Origin: Terfezia claveryi
Taxonomy: Eukaryota > Ascomycota > Pezizomycetes > Pezizales > Pezizaceae
Direction: 5' to 3'
Assembly: GCA_015179025.1 (NCBI GenBank)
Contig: WHUX01000011.1
Coordinates: forward strand, 558,001-622,000
DNA length: 64,000 nucleotides
How positions within the stretch are numbered: position 1 is the first letter of the stretch; every line of letters begins with the position of its first letter. Below, one piece after another: positions 39,605 to 52,464 of this stretch. The position numbers and the translations under genes are program-made. A model generated the notes under the pieces. The model made no database searches. It was not told the origin of the DNA and worked only from the letters and a program-made list of their open reading frames with translations.

Positions 39605-41991
39605 ATGAGTGCTACTTGGAGTGGAACCCCGTCGATATGGGGTCCCACGTTGTCGGTGCGGATGGCGCTGTTGACTATAAGGTATTGGAGGTGTCGAGCC
39701 CTTGGAGAGCAGATGCTGATATAATTTTATGGCGAATAAAGCCTTGCTGGAGTTCAGATCGTGTGGGGCTTTGAGATGGCTTGTTAGTGGCCTCTGTAAA
39801 TATATCATTTATGCGGATACTGACGTATATCACCACGGATGCAGATTGCTCACCATACCTACTGTCTCTCGGACTCTCAAAATCGGTGATGAGTCTCGTC
39901 TGGATTGGTATGTCATTATATACCGCACCCACTACTTTTATGAGTTAGGGGAGTAGGGCTGATGAATTAGGGAATATATAGTAGGGCCTTTATCAGGGTT
40001 GATAACGCAGCCGATTGTTGGTGCAATAGCGGATCGGTCACGGCTAAAATGGGGTGGGTTCTCTATACCATGAGCCGCTGGGGCAGGGTGGGCAGATATG
40101 CTGATGGGTTGGTTAAAGGCAGGAGGCGGCCATTTATGATATTAGGGACGCTGTTTGTGGGGGCTGGGCTGCTGGTGCTGGGATGGGTTGCGGATATTGT
40201 GGGGATGTTTGTACCGCAACCAGATGTTGTGAGTGAGCTCAATTGAATGAGGGGGATTGGGTGAGGGGGGGGGGAGTCTGAGTTAGACTGTACTGATGAG
40301 GAGACAGGCAAGAATGCTGTCGATTATCATTGCGGTTTTCGCAATATATGTTCTGGATTTCTCTATTAATGCAGGTTGGTTCATTTTGTCCCCGGAATTC
40401 TAAAGGGCTATCACTAACGGATGCATAAAGTCCAAGCATCATGTCGGGCCCTCGTTGTTGACTGCCTGCCTGCATCTCAGCAACAGATTGGTAGTGCATG
40501 GGGTAAGGGTTCTCATTTCCGCATACTCATGAAGTTACCCTCTAATGCATCCACGGGCCGCAGCAAGCAGGATGATTGCAATCGGTAACTTCGTAGGCTA
40601 CCTCGTGTATGTAGCCCCACCTCGATCCTTGCTAGCTGGACTTCACTGAGATTCATAAGTGGGACATTAGATATGAAAACAATATTCGGCACAACATTTG
40701 GGGATACCCAGATTAAACAGTTGTGTGTTTTGAGCTTTGCTACCTTGTTGACGACGATATTGATTACAAGTATCAGTGTTACGGAGAGGGTGTTGGTTAC
40801 TAGACGGTACGTTCCTCATTCCAAATTAAGATGCCTTGAGGGAAACATACATAAATTTGCTAATATACACAGAGCGGAGGATAACAAGGGCCTATGGACC
40901 GTCCTCCGGAAGATCTTTAACACCATGTTCCATCTTCCCAAACGCATAGGCGCAATATGCCGCATATGGTTCTTTGCCTGGATCGGTCAGTACCTCCCCA
41001 CTACCGGCTCAACCTCCAGGATAACAACCCTCCGTTACAACCCTTACTAACACTCCATCTCCTCACAGGCTGGTTCCCCTTCATGCTCTACTCCACCACT
41101 TTCGTCGGCGAAGTCCTGCAGCGATACGACACCTCCGCCCGTTCCCGCCTACAAACTTCTACCGACATACTCGGCGACATCGCTCGCGTCGGCGCCATGG
41201 CTCTGGTAGTCTACTCCTCTATCTCCCTCCTCGCGTCTTTCACTCTCCCCTGGCTCATCCACTCCCCCGAGTCCGAAGCGTTGCGTAAAACCCGCTCGAA
41301 AAAAGGAATTTGGTATGGTTTATGTGAGTTTCTTGAAATATACCGCCCTGATTTAGCGACGGCCTGGGCCGTCGGGCACATTATGTATGCCACGGCGATG
41401 TTTTTGACGCTATTTGTTCGGAGTGTTGGGGGGGCTACATTTGTGGTGGGCGCGTGTGGGATCCCCTGGGCGTTGATGATGTGGGCCCCTTTTGCGTTTC
41501 TGGGGGAGGAGATTAATAGGTTAAGCTCTAATGGGGAGACACCCTACCATCGACGACGCAGCGTAGGGGGGACTGCATACGAGCGATTATCAACCGACAT
41601 CTCCCATGGGGGAGACAGCAGCGACGAAGAATCCTACGTACCCATGTTGGAACTCTCCCGCCCATCCCTATCCGGTGTGGAACGACCGAGTGTCCCCGCG
41701 CTGATGGATATGGAAGGGGACAGGGGCGAGGGGGGGAATGAGTTGAGTGGGATTTATTTGGGCATTCTGAATGTGTTCGCTTGTCTACCGCAGTTCGTAG
41801 CGACGTTTATTAGCTTTGTGGTTTTCTCGGCTTTGGAGCCAGGGAGGAGCCCGGAGTTTGCGGATGGTGGGGAGGTGAGGGGTGGGGGGGAGAAGGTGGG
41901 AGGGGTTAATGCGATTGCGGTGGTGATGGCGTTGGGGGGTTTGAGTGTGCTTGTGGCGGCGAGGGATACGGTGAAGTACAAGAATTTGTAG
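39605..41991 (+). CDS. SLC45/Sut1-type sugar-proton symporter (MFS)
   Basis: A twelve-helix transporter related to plant sucrose transporters, SLC45 and S. pombe Sut1; substrates are probably sucrose, maltose or other alpha-glucosides. The start at 39605 (MSATWSGTPSIWGPTLSVRM) leads into SLAGVQIVWGFEMAYCSPYL, then SLVWIAGPLSGLITQPIVGA, DRSRLKWG and the signature GRRRPFMILG, each joined across a short intron. Later exons give IGNFVGYLV, a cytoplasmic loop, GWFPFMLYSTTFVGEVLQRY, another long acidic/Ser-rich loop and final helices ending TVKYKNL. The last exon (from about 41.07 kb) is long. The order of motifs and the length fit the family well. Confidence 0.88.
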
Positions 41992-42284
41992 GGAATTCCT
42001 ACTTATTTACATTTACGATTTCTAGGCATTCTAATTTAACCTGTCATATTTCTATGCTGTTGGTGGTTCAGTGTTGGATTTTGAGGGTAATTGAAAAGGA
42101 CAATCCATAGTGTTTTACAGCATATAAATATTATTCAAATTTATCCATAAACATCTAAACAATAACCTATTATACCTATCACTTTTAGCTATTATTCGTA
42201 CAGGATATAAGTACATCGCTTCATCATCATGTATGAAACAAAAAAAGGGAATAAAAGTCACTTCCCACCCTGCCAACCCCTCGC

Positions 42285-43585
42285 CTAATTCCTCCCCAAA
42301 ATCCCACTAATCTTCAAACATAAATCTAAAATCTGTAAGTGCTCATCACTCCCATCCGCCAACCTCTTATCAATTTCCGAGAAGCACATCACAATCTCAT
42401 TCTTCGCCTTACTGGGGACTTCATCATCAAACACCAGACTCTGGTATAATTGCAGCACCACCTGTCCCGCGCTCCATCCATCTGCAACAAGCTCCGACAC
42501 GATCTTTGATATCCGCTTGAAACTCGAAGGCTTCGGCTCGAGAGCGGAGATAAGCATGGTAATTGTATCAGTTGGGATGACTCCAGCGATTTCCTCAATA
42601 GACCGGACAGTGATTGTGGTTGGGACTGCGAGGTCGAGTTTCGGTGACGACGGCGAAGATGGTGGTGACACATGCTCGTCTTCCTCCAGGTCCAACATTC
42701 TATTGTCTTCATCCTCCTTCTTCGGAGAGGTAGCAATAGGATTATGCAACCTCGCTGCACTTTGCAAATAAGTAATCGCCTTCCTCAGATCCCCATCACT
42801 AACCCTGATTAGTGCCTCCACCACCCCTTCTTCGTACTTGACCCCCTCCCTCTCCGCAATGCCCACCAACCTCTCCCTCGCACTCCCCTCATCAAGACTC
42901 TTAAACCGGAACTTACTACACCTACTGGCCAGCGGGTCGATGATCCTGGTGACATAATTACAAATCAAGCAAAACCTCGTAATCTTACTATACGTTTCCA
43001 TGGTACGTCTCAACGCACTTTGCGCATCCTGCGTCATTGAATCCGCCTCATCCAATATAATAATCTTATACGGCGGGCAGGGGTATTTTTTACTCTGCTC
43101 AGACGTTGGATTCGAGACTGCTACACGAGCAAAGTTCTTCACTTTCTCACGCACTATGCTGATCCCGCGCTCGTCGGACGCGTTGAGTTCCAGCACCCGT
43201 GTCTTCATTAGCTCGGGCCCGTAGAGCTCCTTTGCGAGGGCGAGGATCGTGCTGGTTTTGCCGGTGCCGGGGGGCCCGTAGAAGAGCATGTGGGGGAGAT
43301 TTGCGGATTGGAGGGTGCGGCGGAGGACGGAAATGGTGTGGTCTTGGGCGGTGACGTCGAGGAGGGATTTGGGTCGGCTGTGGACAGAGAGGAATGTTAG
43401 ATTTGAGGCACTGAGATGAATGGATTTTGGGGGTGGGGGGGCATGAATGGGCCAAAGATGTACTATTTCTCAACCCAAGGGACAACCCTCTCGGTATCTT
43501 TGCTCCTTGAAGTAGTAGGGGCTGCGTCGGCGGCTGCAGCTTGAGCAGCGGCCCTTCGGGCAGCAATGTCGAAGAAGAATGCCAT
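42285..43585 (-). CDS. rfc2: Replication factor C subunit 2
   Basis: A small AAA+ subunit of the PCNA clamp loader in the nucleus. The start at 43585 ([20 protein letters not shown]) ends its first exon at VVPWVEKY, and [12 protein letters not shown] follows after a roughly 85-nt intron. The ATPase motifs are [20 protein letters not shown] (Walker A), [11 protein letters not shown] (Walker B), the [19 protein letters not shown] arginine-finger (SRC) region and [14 protein letters not shown] (sensor 2). [20 protein letters not shown] and [20 protein letters not shown] match yeast Rfc2 closely, more than Rfc3-5. An acidic, Ser/Pro-rich insertion ([19 protein letters not shown]) precedes the C-terminal collar domain. 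Confidence 0.94.
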
Positions 43586-43964
43586 ATTTTTCTACTGGCT
43601 TTCGGAAATTTTGGTGTTGTTGCGGGCACAATGGAGGTGAAGACGTTCGCTCATTGGCATGCCACACCGCATTAAGCGAATCTTGGCAGCATGTACAGAA
43701 GTAAGTATAAGGTAAGATAACAGGGTAACGGTATATTTAATTAATTTAACAATTCATGTTATTTGTATTCGTACATATAAAAGTTTAAAAAAAACAGGCA
43801 TAGGCTACAAACACTGAGCAAACCAAACCAATGAAGAACTTTCATATTAAAAATACACAGAGCTGAGCTCCAGAACCTAGGTACTGACAGCCAAACCACA
43901 GTCCTTTACTCAGAAGGAAACGTCGATCATGTACCTAACAATACATCCCTCACCCGGTATCTTA
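43586..43964. other. Short intergenic region
   Basis: AT-rich DNA between rfc2 and the next minus-strand gene. No gene seen. Confidence 0.5.
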
Positions 43965-46023
43965 TCACAATTCGCGATGCTTCGTTCCATCAACCAACTG
44001 CTTCAGCCTCGTTTCCAAAACTTTCCTTCCTTCAAACGTCCTCCAAACCTCATGTGGAGCATGATCCACAATATCCCACCCCACAAGCTTATCTGAGAGT
44101 CCGGAAAGGTCACGCTGAGCTTCATACCAGCGGATGTCATTCTAGTGACGTAATTACAAGGTTATTACCGTCCCAATATCGATATCACATCTAAGTCCCA
44201 AGAGAAAGTTGTCATACCTTAGCCCTCTCTCCCGAACTCACCACCGCCAGTGGCACATCTCTCGGTAGAATAACCTTTGCAGTTTTTATCTCATTGTTGG
44301 TATACGTAGTAGCCACCAAAGCCTCCTGCAGCTTGGCCTTGATCAGCTTCCCATTCTGGTAAGCTGCACTTCCAAAAATACGATCCTCGCGGGTGTCGCT
44401 CTCAAACATCCACCCCCAGAGTCGGTCAAATCCTACTGGTGAAATGACCCCCCGTATCCAGAGCTTGAAGCCCCTCCCTGGTGAGCCTATACGGTAGAGC
44501 AAAGCCTCATGCAGGGTATCGATCAAGAGGAAGCCGTGAACCTCGGCGGCATGGCGAGAGGCGAAAATGCGGGAGTAGATGCTGCGTTCTAATTAGATCA
44601 TGGCATTACATTATGATTTAGGGAATTCTTACCCTCCAACACCGTGAGACACTAGAACCCAGGGCCCAGTCTCTCCGGCCTTGGCCAGCGCCTCAGAGAG
44701 AGCGTCGGCCGCCATCCCAGCAGACAATGGGCTGGGAGCATTATCACTGAAGCCAAACCCAGGCCGATCCCAATAGCAGTACCGCCCAATAGACCCATTA
44801 TTGTATGTATCAAAGACCCAACCCTCCATACCGCCTTCGACGGGATATTCCCCAGCTTCCAATAATACAGTGCTCTCAGAAACATTCTTGTTACCCTCAC
44901 AAAAGACATGCACTTGATATTTCTCTCCGTCAACATAGTACCTGCTACCAAACGGGGTGAGAGAGGTGTCGTGGGCAGTCATAATAAGCGTAAGTGTTAG
45001 TAGGGCAGTGACGCCAATGAGGACGAAGGTGAGTATAGTCGAGGTAAATACAGCACTCCATTCTCTGAAAGTGCGCTTGGTCTCGTGGCGGCCAGTCAGG
45101 CGTTCTTCCTCCTCTGCTTTGCCATATTCCACGATACGGTCACAAAGAACCTAACAGGGCCCATCAGCGGGATTCCGGAAAGGGGGAAGGAAGTAAGTAA
45201 CATACCACCCAACCAGACATAGCCATTGCCCAAATCACAGAGGTAATCCCAACCCATCCGGCTTCGACTCGGATGCCCTCCACTGCTAGTATAATAATAG
45301 CATCGACAAAAAGTAAAAATGATATGACCAAACACGAATACTGCTCTGCTCTCGAAGGTGTCGCAAAAAACAACAGCGTGACAATGAGCATCGCTACTGC
45401 GATAGTCGAATAGCTATCCCGTAGGATCCAATCAGCACCAATTTTACCAGAACGCAACGGTAGAAGCCTACACAAATTCATAAAAACCACTTCCCCTCGA
45501 ATTCATCCCTGGTGGAGTAACAAACGCCGATATCAGCAACAACACCCACCACACCAGACTGGCACACAACAAGACTGTGGTCATCCATCTCAATCCACGG
45601 ACCTATAGCATGGCCCCAATAGTCAACATATGCGAAAGCTTATCCAACAACAAGAATGATATATAACCCCACTATAAAAAGAAAAGTAGGCCCTACAGTC
45701 CAGAGATTATACGGCGACACGGCTGCGTCATCCGGGTCCAGCGGACCAAACCTCGAACCGCGGCCAGGTCCAAGCAACCTTGACCTTTCGTCTGCATTAG
45801 TATCATACGAGAGCTGCCGGTGGAGCATCCTTGTGCTGGCCCCTGGAGAGTGTGAATAATGCGCAGAGAAATCGTCGTAGGCTGAGTTAGAGCCACCTAT
45901 GACGGGGCCAGCTTCCGCCTGTACATTGCTCAAAGCTCTGTCTGAGCCTTCATGGACGGGGGTGGTTGGGCCGCTGGATGGAGAGGAAGGGGAATTCAAA
46001 TTGAAGGGCCATAATTTGGACAT
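43965..46023 (-). CDS. Polytopic membrane protein with degenerate alpha/beta-hydrolase fold
   Basis: The start at 46023 (MSKLWPFNLNSPSSPSSGPT) gives a Ser/Pro-rich cytoplasmic N-terminus. Several hydrophobic helices follow (for example NLWTVGPTFLFIVGLYIILV and TSTILTFVLIGVTALLTLTL), then a luminal or extracellular alpha/beta-hydrolase domain. Fold landmarks are TVLLEAGEYPVEGGMEGWVF, YCYWDRPGFGFSDNAPSPLS, and WVLVSHGVGG continuing across an intron into IYSRIFASRH. LLIDTLHEALL comes next, with a possible catalytic His in DHAPHEVW. At the nucleophile elbow the usual G-H-S-x-G reads S-H-G-V-G, so the Ser is replaced by Gly and the protein may be non-catalytic. Fungal proteins of this layout exist with no established role. 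It ends KHREL. Confidence 0.75.
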
Positions 46024-46541
46024 CTTTGTGGTTATGCAGCAATCCAAGAGGGGGATGGGACAGAGATTCCTGTGAACAAGAGGCAAAGGTAATGGGAGGG
46101 TATCAGTAACTACCCTAATGGGGGGTGGTTGTTATAACATGAAATTCCCAACCAACTTTGCACACAATGCGCAGGCCAGTTCTTACAGCGGATACAATCA
46201 ATCTCTTCAACAACCCCTCCTTTACCTCGAAATATTTTGGCCACCCGCCAGATTACTGTGGCCAATGACTCGGATGGCTTGTAGCCAGACGGAGACCTCG
46301 ACGCGCAGATCATTGATTTTGCTGTCGATGAAGTCGGTGACCATATCCTCTGCCAGACTTTGCATGTTCTGAACGGTTTTCCTGATATCCCCCAACCTTC
46401 TGTCCAGTCAATTGATCAATCATTCTGCATTTCCAGTTTAGCTGTTTAGTAATGCACAAAGTTGCAAAATCCAACGTTATAACAAATCATGCAAGTAGAT
46501 GAGTCGCTCAACCGATCTATCAATTCATCCTTCTGTATGCT

Positions 46542-46878
46542 TAGTCTGGCTTGCACTATATGCTACCACACTATGTTATTTAATATCAAGCATATCCCTA
46601 ACGGCTAATATCTTTCATCAGTTAGTTGTATCCTGGTATCAAGAGAACCTTTCGTCAATTATATATGTATCTTAACCTAGGGCACTCGATATTACCACGG
46701 CGCGATGCCTATGATCAGTTTAACAATGTCCAGAGTACAGACTGGTGAGACTTGAGACTGGTGTATCGTTTACAAGCTATTGCGTTAGTTAGATGGATTG
46801 AAATGATTGCACCATTGTAGTAATTGCCAAATGGGGTAGTTGACACTCTTGGCATTGGTACTTGTACCAACCAGACTA
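46542..46878. mobile_element. 337-bp MITE of the TAGTCTGG family
   Basis: Left end TAGTCTGGCTTGCAC (46542-46556) and right end GTACCAACCAGACTA (46864-46878) are inverted repeats matching at 12 of 15 positions, with a perfect outer TAGTCTGG. The left end equals the orphan end at 9150. No open frame of interest; presumably non-autonomous. Confidence 0.55.
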
Positions 46879-48059
46879 GGAAACTCTGGACAACGATAAG
46901 GGCACGAAACTCATCCCCTCCCCTCCCTCTCCCCCTCCCAACCAACTTCCAAAATGACCAAAAAAATTGTAAGCAGACTAATAGCCAAATGCTCGGAACA
47001 CGTGGGTCAATAGGAGGAGCATAAACCAGGTTTGAGATGTAAATGGAAGAGGCGGCTGGAGTATATAGAAGGAGCATCAGATGCATGCAGAAAAATATAT
47101 CAAGAGTGCATGCAACACATACAGAAGCAAGCATCAAGAGTTCTAGATCTTTGCTGAAATGTAAAGCCTGAAGGGAAATTTGAAAAGCTACAGGAATAAG
47201 ATATAGATAGAGAGTTAAGATGATGATCTACTTGCCAGGGACATTATACTAAAACAGTCTAAGTAGCCATGACAGACAGATTGGGTATGTATGAACACGT
47301 TATAATGTTCCAAATCTTTACTCTGGATAAAGGTCCCTCTAATGAATAAAAAACAGAGAGTTTTTGTATTTACTGCTTGGGAGGCAAAAGGTAGAGAGCT
47401 GCTGCACTTGGGAGGGGATTGGAGGTAAGATGCGTGGGTGTTTTGGTGTATAAACCAATGGAATGGTAGCATCTTCAATAGTTTATAGGAGAAAATATAA
47501 GAAATTCTCGTAAAAAGTGCCAGGGCTGCGAATTTTGTTAATTTTCTAGATTAAGCAATCGAGATGAACGCTAAACACCACAAATATAAAAAATAGCCAC
47601 TGAAAATAAATTTCTTTTAAAATAAAAACTACTTTATTTTGGCAATTTCTATTCCAAAAATTACAAGATAAGATAGCCGCATGTATATCGCACTTACCCT
47701 GAAGTCGCTGTCAGCCAAAAGCGGGGACACTTGAAGGCGTGTTGGTGTGGGTAGAGGCCAGTCAGTTTTGTCTGAGCGACAACCATTTCAGGACCCAGCG
47801 AAATGAATTCTGGGATGATTCGCAGTGACAATGAGCGTTTTATTTTTCCTACCAATATACATGCAAGTATATGTTACACCCCAACATGCACCTCAAGCCA
47901 AAGCTTTCTTCGGCAAAGGCACAGAAAACAGCATTGAGACCAGGCAAAATCAGTTCAACCGCAAAACTTATAGTACCCATACAAAGTATTCGCTTCCAGA
48001 GGATCGCCTCCGCAGACTCATAGTACATAATCCGAGACATTCCCCACTCGGTCCCATTG

Positions 48060-48117
48060 CCACACATACACACTGCACCGTCCCATTTCCACACATACAC
48101 ACTGTACCGTTTCATTC
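48060..48117 (+). repeat. 29-bp tandem duplication
   Basis: Two adjacent 29-bp copies starting CCACACATACACACTG, differing at a few positions. Located just beyond the 3' end of the DUF2406 gene. Confidence 0.75.
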
Positions 48118-48302
48118 ACCCAGTTCTCAGTTTCAATCCTGTTTCGAAAACCAATTCTCCCTTTGCGCCCCATAAGAAGAAAACCAAAGGACACAAACAG
48201 AAACAGAAACAAAAAAAAGCTCCCAATCTAAACACCCTCAACATAAACCAAGCCTTTTCCCTTCAAAGAACACGCTTGAAATCTTGCTTTTATCTAGAAT
48301 CC

Positions 48303-49802
48303 CTAACTCTTCGACAGTCGTTTCAACAGGCCTTTCTTCTTCTTCTTTGGTTCTGGAGGTGCAATGATAGGAGCTGCCGGTGGCGTAGACAGGGCTGATA
48401 CAGAAAGGGCTTCTGCTTGTGGCGGCGGCGGCAGTGGTGGTACAGCCTTTTTCTGTACACCACCTGGTGAATGCGGTCCACTAGAACCACTAGGGCTAGT
48501 AGGATTCCCATTATAATCATTCGCGCCAGCATATCCACCATTATTATTATTCAGGTTATTATACGGGTTATTGGGTGACATCTCTCCATTCCTATACGGA
48601 TTCCTACTCTGGCCTTGCCCGAGGCCGGTATATCCATTATTATTCGCATATTCACTCGCGTTGGGGAATACAGTTTCAGCCTGCCCACTTCCGTTGGTGT
48701 AATGCCCATCCAGTTGACTCGAAAATCCTAGCTGCAGAGGTGCATCGCCGAATTGTACATCAAAGTCGTTAGGGTTGTTGGATCCAAAAGATGAGGATTC
48801 CGAGTTGGGGTCAGAATTATAGTTATAACTATCCTGCCAATTTCCTGGAGAGCCCCGTCTCTGGTAATCTCCGCTTGGGTGTCTCCGGGGATCAGAATAC
48901 CGCGTAGATCCTGCGTCCTGCCCGGGTCGCCCATAGCTATTGATATGGGATATTGGGGGAATTTGCTCCACAGGGGGGTGGCCGTTGCTCCTCAATGACT
49001 GGTGGCGTGAGCTGTACGGTCCACCATGTCGGTCAAAGCTATACAATGTAAGTGGATGCCAAATTGAAGAAAAAATATCATGATGAACCCACCTATCTTG
49101 TGAATTTCCCCCATGATGGTAATATCCACTCCCCTGTGAGTTCCTAGTGTATGCATCAACGGGCGCATATCTCTGTGCTCCATTATTCCGATGATACAGA
49201 CTCGGGTCAAATGGTCCTGAAGTATGCTGGACTTGCTTTTGAGTTTGGTCCATGTTGTCAATTTGATCTGAGACATATACATCAGCCCTATTGTTCAGCT
49301 AACAATTCCCAGAATGAATTGTAACGCACCTACGACAACAAACGCAGATTGGCGTCGCATATCCTTGTTTATCTGAGCTTCGAAGGATCTTATCGTTTCT
49401 AGCGGTCTTTCCCAGCGGCTTCTCGTAGGATTGGATAGGTCAGGCTCAACTGAAGGTCCCCGAATTGCCCAAAAATTAGAGATGTTCCTCCCCTTAAATT
49501 GTAAGATGGGTTATAAATTCACCAATGGGGTTGCCATAGACATCTTTGTACCGTGCTACCGATCGGCTTTCTGTGGGTTTCGCCTGAGCCATCGCAACTG
49601 GGAACAATCAGCTCTACCGTTTTCATATAATTCTCAGAATTGAGCTGGGAAACATACAGGGCTCTTCCTCTGTAATCGCTCTAGTTGGATCCACCGTCGA
49701 GGTCATTTTGCTGCGCCTTTTTTGTTCTGGAGTAAGTTTTAATTTGGTTTCTTCCTTGGATTTTCCAAACCAGCTCCCTTTCCTCGAGTGCTTCCGCTCC
49801 AT
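48303..49802 (-). CDS. DUF2406-family protein
   Basis: The fungal DUF2406 family has no firmly established function. The N-terminal domain is assembled from short exons. The start at 49802 gives MERKHSRKGSWFGKSKEETK, then SKMTSTVDPTRAITEEEP, TESRSVARYKDVYGNPI, and EPDLSNPTRSRWERPLETIR followed by SFEAQINKD. These match the family's DPT.AI.E.EP, KD.YGNPI and DLSNPTR.R.ERPL.TIRSFE landmarks. The remainder is a long low-complexity region rich in Asn, Gly, Ser and Tyr (NNPYNNLNNNNGGYAG), then Pro-rich, ending with a basic tail KKKKKGLLKRLSKS that could contact membrane or nucleic acid. The start is chosen because it lies just ahead of the conserved block; earlier exons are possible. Confidence 0.8.
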
Positions 49803-51082
49803 CTTTATGTATCAAGTGGTGTTGTAGCACCTCCAAGCTTTCTTTACACCTGACAACTAGCTGTACCACTGATTCGGCACTTCTTTCAATTCGCTCTGTC
49901 GCAAATATTAACTGGTTTCGGATACTGGCATTTCTGTTAGCTTAACGCAGGTCGGGATATGAATAGTACGAGCACGTCGCGAACTCACTCCAGGCAAATT
50001 AACATCTGGGGAATAAGAAACAAGGTGTGGGTATAAATAGGTACGATACACGGAGTACGAACCTAGAGCAATAAGATACAGTTAAGATTCCGCAGATGAC
50101 GAGGGTTCCCAAGGATTTGGGTTGGGCCTCAAACGGTTTGTACGTCTGCAGATGCGCTTCGGCGGTTATATCAGAGTTTCGGGAATGCGTAAGAAAAAGG
50201 AACGAGTGTTGACGGTTTTTTGGGGCTGTCGGGCAAAGCGAATTACTCAGGCTTCTGGAACGAAAGTGTATGAAGCAGAATGGAATGCTTCAGCATGCTG
50301 GTATATGGGCTTTTCCCTTCCCTGTCTGCTGAGCATGAGCCTCCCGGGCGTACGTATGCGGCGATGGAGGGTGTTGGGGTGGTCGTGGAATTGAACCAGA
50401 ATGGTCTGCCCGTTGCAGTGCCTCATCCACTTTCTAGAGGGGCGATAGACCGAGCATTCAATACACCCGATTGGCTTTCATCAAGCCCTAGTCCATGGAA
50501 TATGTAAGTACTCTACAAAATCATGGACTCTACTTGTTGATAAGTCGGCCACTGGAAGTTCTTTTTCCTAGGTTGACAACAACCCATGCATGCTTCTGAG
50601 TGTGTGAGTGAGCGATATGTCCCAGTACTCTATCTCAAGTTGTTGCTCACGCTGAACATCTGCAGCATGATCCCCTTATATTCATCGGGTGTCAGTTTAC
50701 CTCTTCCAGTTTCATCGGGCCAGTACGTACTGCGAGCGGCAAATATATCTATATATAGCTTCGAGTAGCAACAGAATGTCACAGGCCCAAAAGATATCAA
50801 TTTTCCCTACCCAGCTGTGGTGTGCAACCCAGGCAAATCTTTGATGCGTCATGGTGCAGATGAAAAATGCGCGTTCCATGTCAGATCCCAGCTGACGCCT
50901 ATCAGCCCTGTACCGGTAGCTGCATACATTCATCCGTACTTAGCCATCGATGGGCAAAGCCAGAATCCAAGTTTCCCTCGCTTCTCCGCCCACATACAGG
51001 TGCTTGTCAACTTGCTTTTGAACACAAAACGCTCTATTCTCTTCCTGTGATAGTTACAAAGTACAAAAAACTCATACATAAC
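49803..51082. other. Divergent intergenic region
   Basis: Lies between the DUF2406 gene (minus) and the HpcH/HpaI lyase gene (plus). Open frames here show no family resemblance. Presumably promoter DNA. Confidence 0.5.
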
Positions 51083-52294
51083 ATGACATCCGCACCCTTA
51101 TTCCTTCGTAGGGCGCTACTCTACGGTATGTGATGCTCCAATATCAAAGTTGCGGGGACTTAATTAGAACTTCACTAGTTCCTGGCTCCAGCACCAAAAT
51201 GCTAGAACAATCCCGATCTTTAAGAGTCGACTGTGCTGTATGTACCAGTTCTGTGACATCACGTGATGGTCCTCGTTGGCTGACCGGGCCCAGATTTATG
51301 ACCTAGAGGATTCTGTAACCATAGCTCTTAAGCCGTTGGCCCGGTCCTACATCCAGAATGTATTGCAGAAGCCACGTGTGGCCGGAATTCAGGAACAGGC
51401 GGTCCGAATCAATGCTGTTCAGTCAGGGTTAGCTGAAGATGATTTGGGCATCATGGTGGGCCATTCCGTACTTTAAAATATACCTGTTGCCTGACTCTCT
51501 TGTTCCTAGAGACACCAAGTACATGTAGACTCTGTAGTGATTCCGAAGGTCGAATCCGCATCTGACATGTAGCGAATCCTCTCATCCCAACTAGCATGTA
51601 TTCCTGGCGCTGATATCTTTCCAGTAAGTTCGTCCATGACGCTCTCGGGCACTATGGCGACTCTAGGGCACAAATAATTGCACTTATCGAGTCCGCCCGC
51701 GCTATTCTCAACCTGCGGGAGATTTGCACCGCCGTACCTGATCGTCTTTCTGGCTTAATATTCGCAGCTGAAGACTTTGCACTCGATGTGGGTTTAGAAC
51801 GTACCCCTTCACTCGTAGAGATGTTGTATGCCAGACAAAGTATTGTTACTGCTGCAGTAGCGCATAGGATATCTGCAATCGACCTGGTTTGTACTGACTA
51901 TAAAGATAACTCGGATGGTGGTCCGTTGGCAAGAGAAAGTCGAGATGGGGTAACCATGGGCTTCACAGGGAAACAAATCATTCACCCAAGCCAGGTTGAG
52001 ATGGTCCAGAGGTTATTCTCGCCGTCGGAAGCGAGGGTAACCTGGGCAATGCGAGTTCTCAGGGCGAATGAAAAGGCTGTCCAAGAAGGGAGAGGTGCCT
52101 GGACACTGGATGGAAAGATGATTGACGCACCTGTTATTATGACGGCAGAAAAGTTGGTAAGTTCGATCAGAACCGATATCTTGCGCATAGCACTGCTCAT
52201 TGGGTATATATGCAATCAGATGAAAAAAGCAGAACGTGCAGGAATAGATACTAAGGCATTGTGGGACAAGTATAATGGTATAAAACCAGAGTGA
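51083..52294 (+). CDS. HpcH/HpaI aldolase-family citrate lyase beta-like protein
   Basis: A TIM-barrel CoA-thioester lyase related to bacterial CitE and animal CLYBL (citramalyl-CoA lyase); the exact substrate in fungi is uncertain. The start at 51083 (MTSAPLFLRR) may serve as a short mitochondrial signal. Splicing yields RRALLYVPGSSTKMLEQSRS, IYDLEDSVT, QAVRINAVQSGLAEDD, SVVIPKVESASD and ALIESARAILNLREICTAV. FAAEDFALDVG (metal-binding acid) and MGFTGKQIIHPSQVEMVQ follow. An intron at 51569-51624 removes an apparent in-frame TAG and joins SASDI to KFVHDALGHYGDS. The protein ends WDKYNGIKPE. It is tail-to-tail with ATG6, 170 bp apart. Confidence 0.9.
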
Positions 52295-52464
52295 ATAAAT
52301 CCCCATTGTTGCCTATACATTTCATAATATAGCAAACGAATTCTAATAGAATCTAATTTCATTTACTAACTCCAACCCTCCTAGAAGAACACACGCCGAA
52401 CCAAAGAAATGCGCCTAAAGAATAATAACTCGATTCCATGTTGAACTCAGAGTGCCATGAAACA

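Larger units (their letters stand above)
46024..48302. other. Intergenic region with a MITE and a tandem duplication
   Basis: About 2.3 kb with no recognised gene. It holds the promoter of the hydrolase-fold gene, a TAGTCTGG-family element (46542-46878), AT-rich DNA near 47.5-47.7 kb and a 29-bp tandem duplication (48060-48117). Confidence 0.6.

Noticed and set aside
51565..51575. In-frame TAG in the HpcH/HpaI lyase gene
   Set aside because: Explained by a 56-nt intron (51569-51624) with a CTGAT branch site. The joined exons read SASDIKFVHDALGHYGDS.
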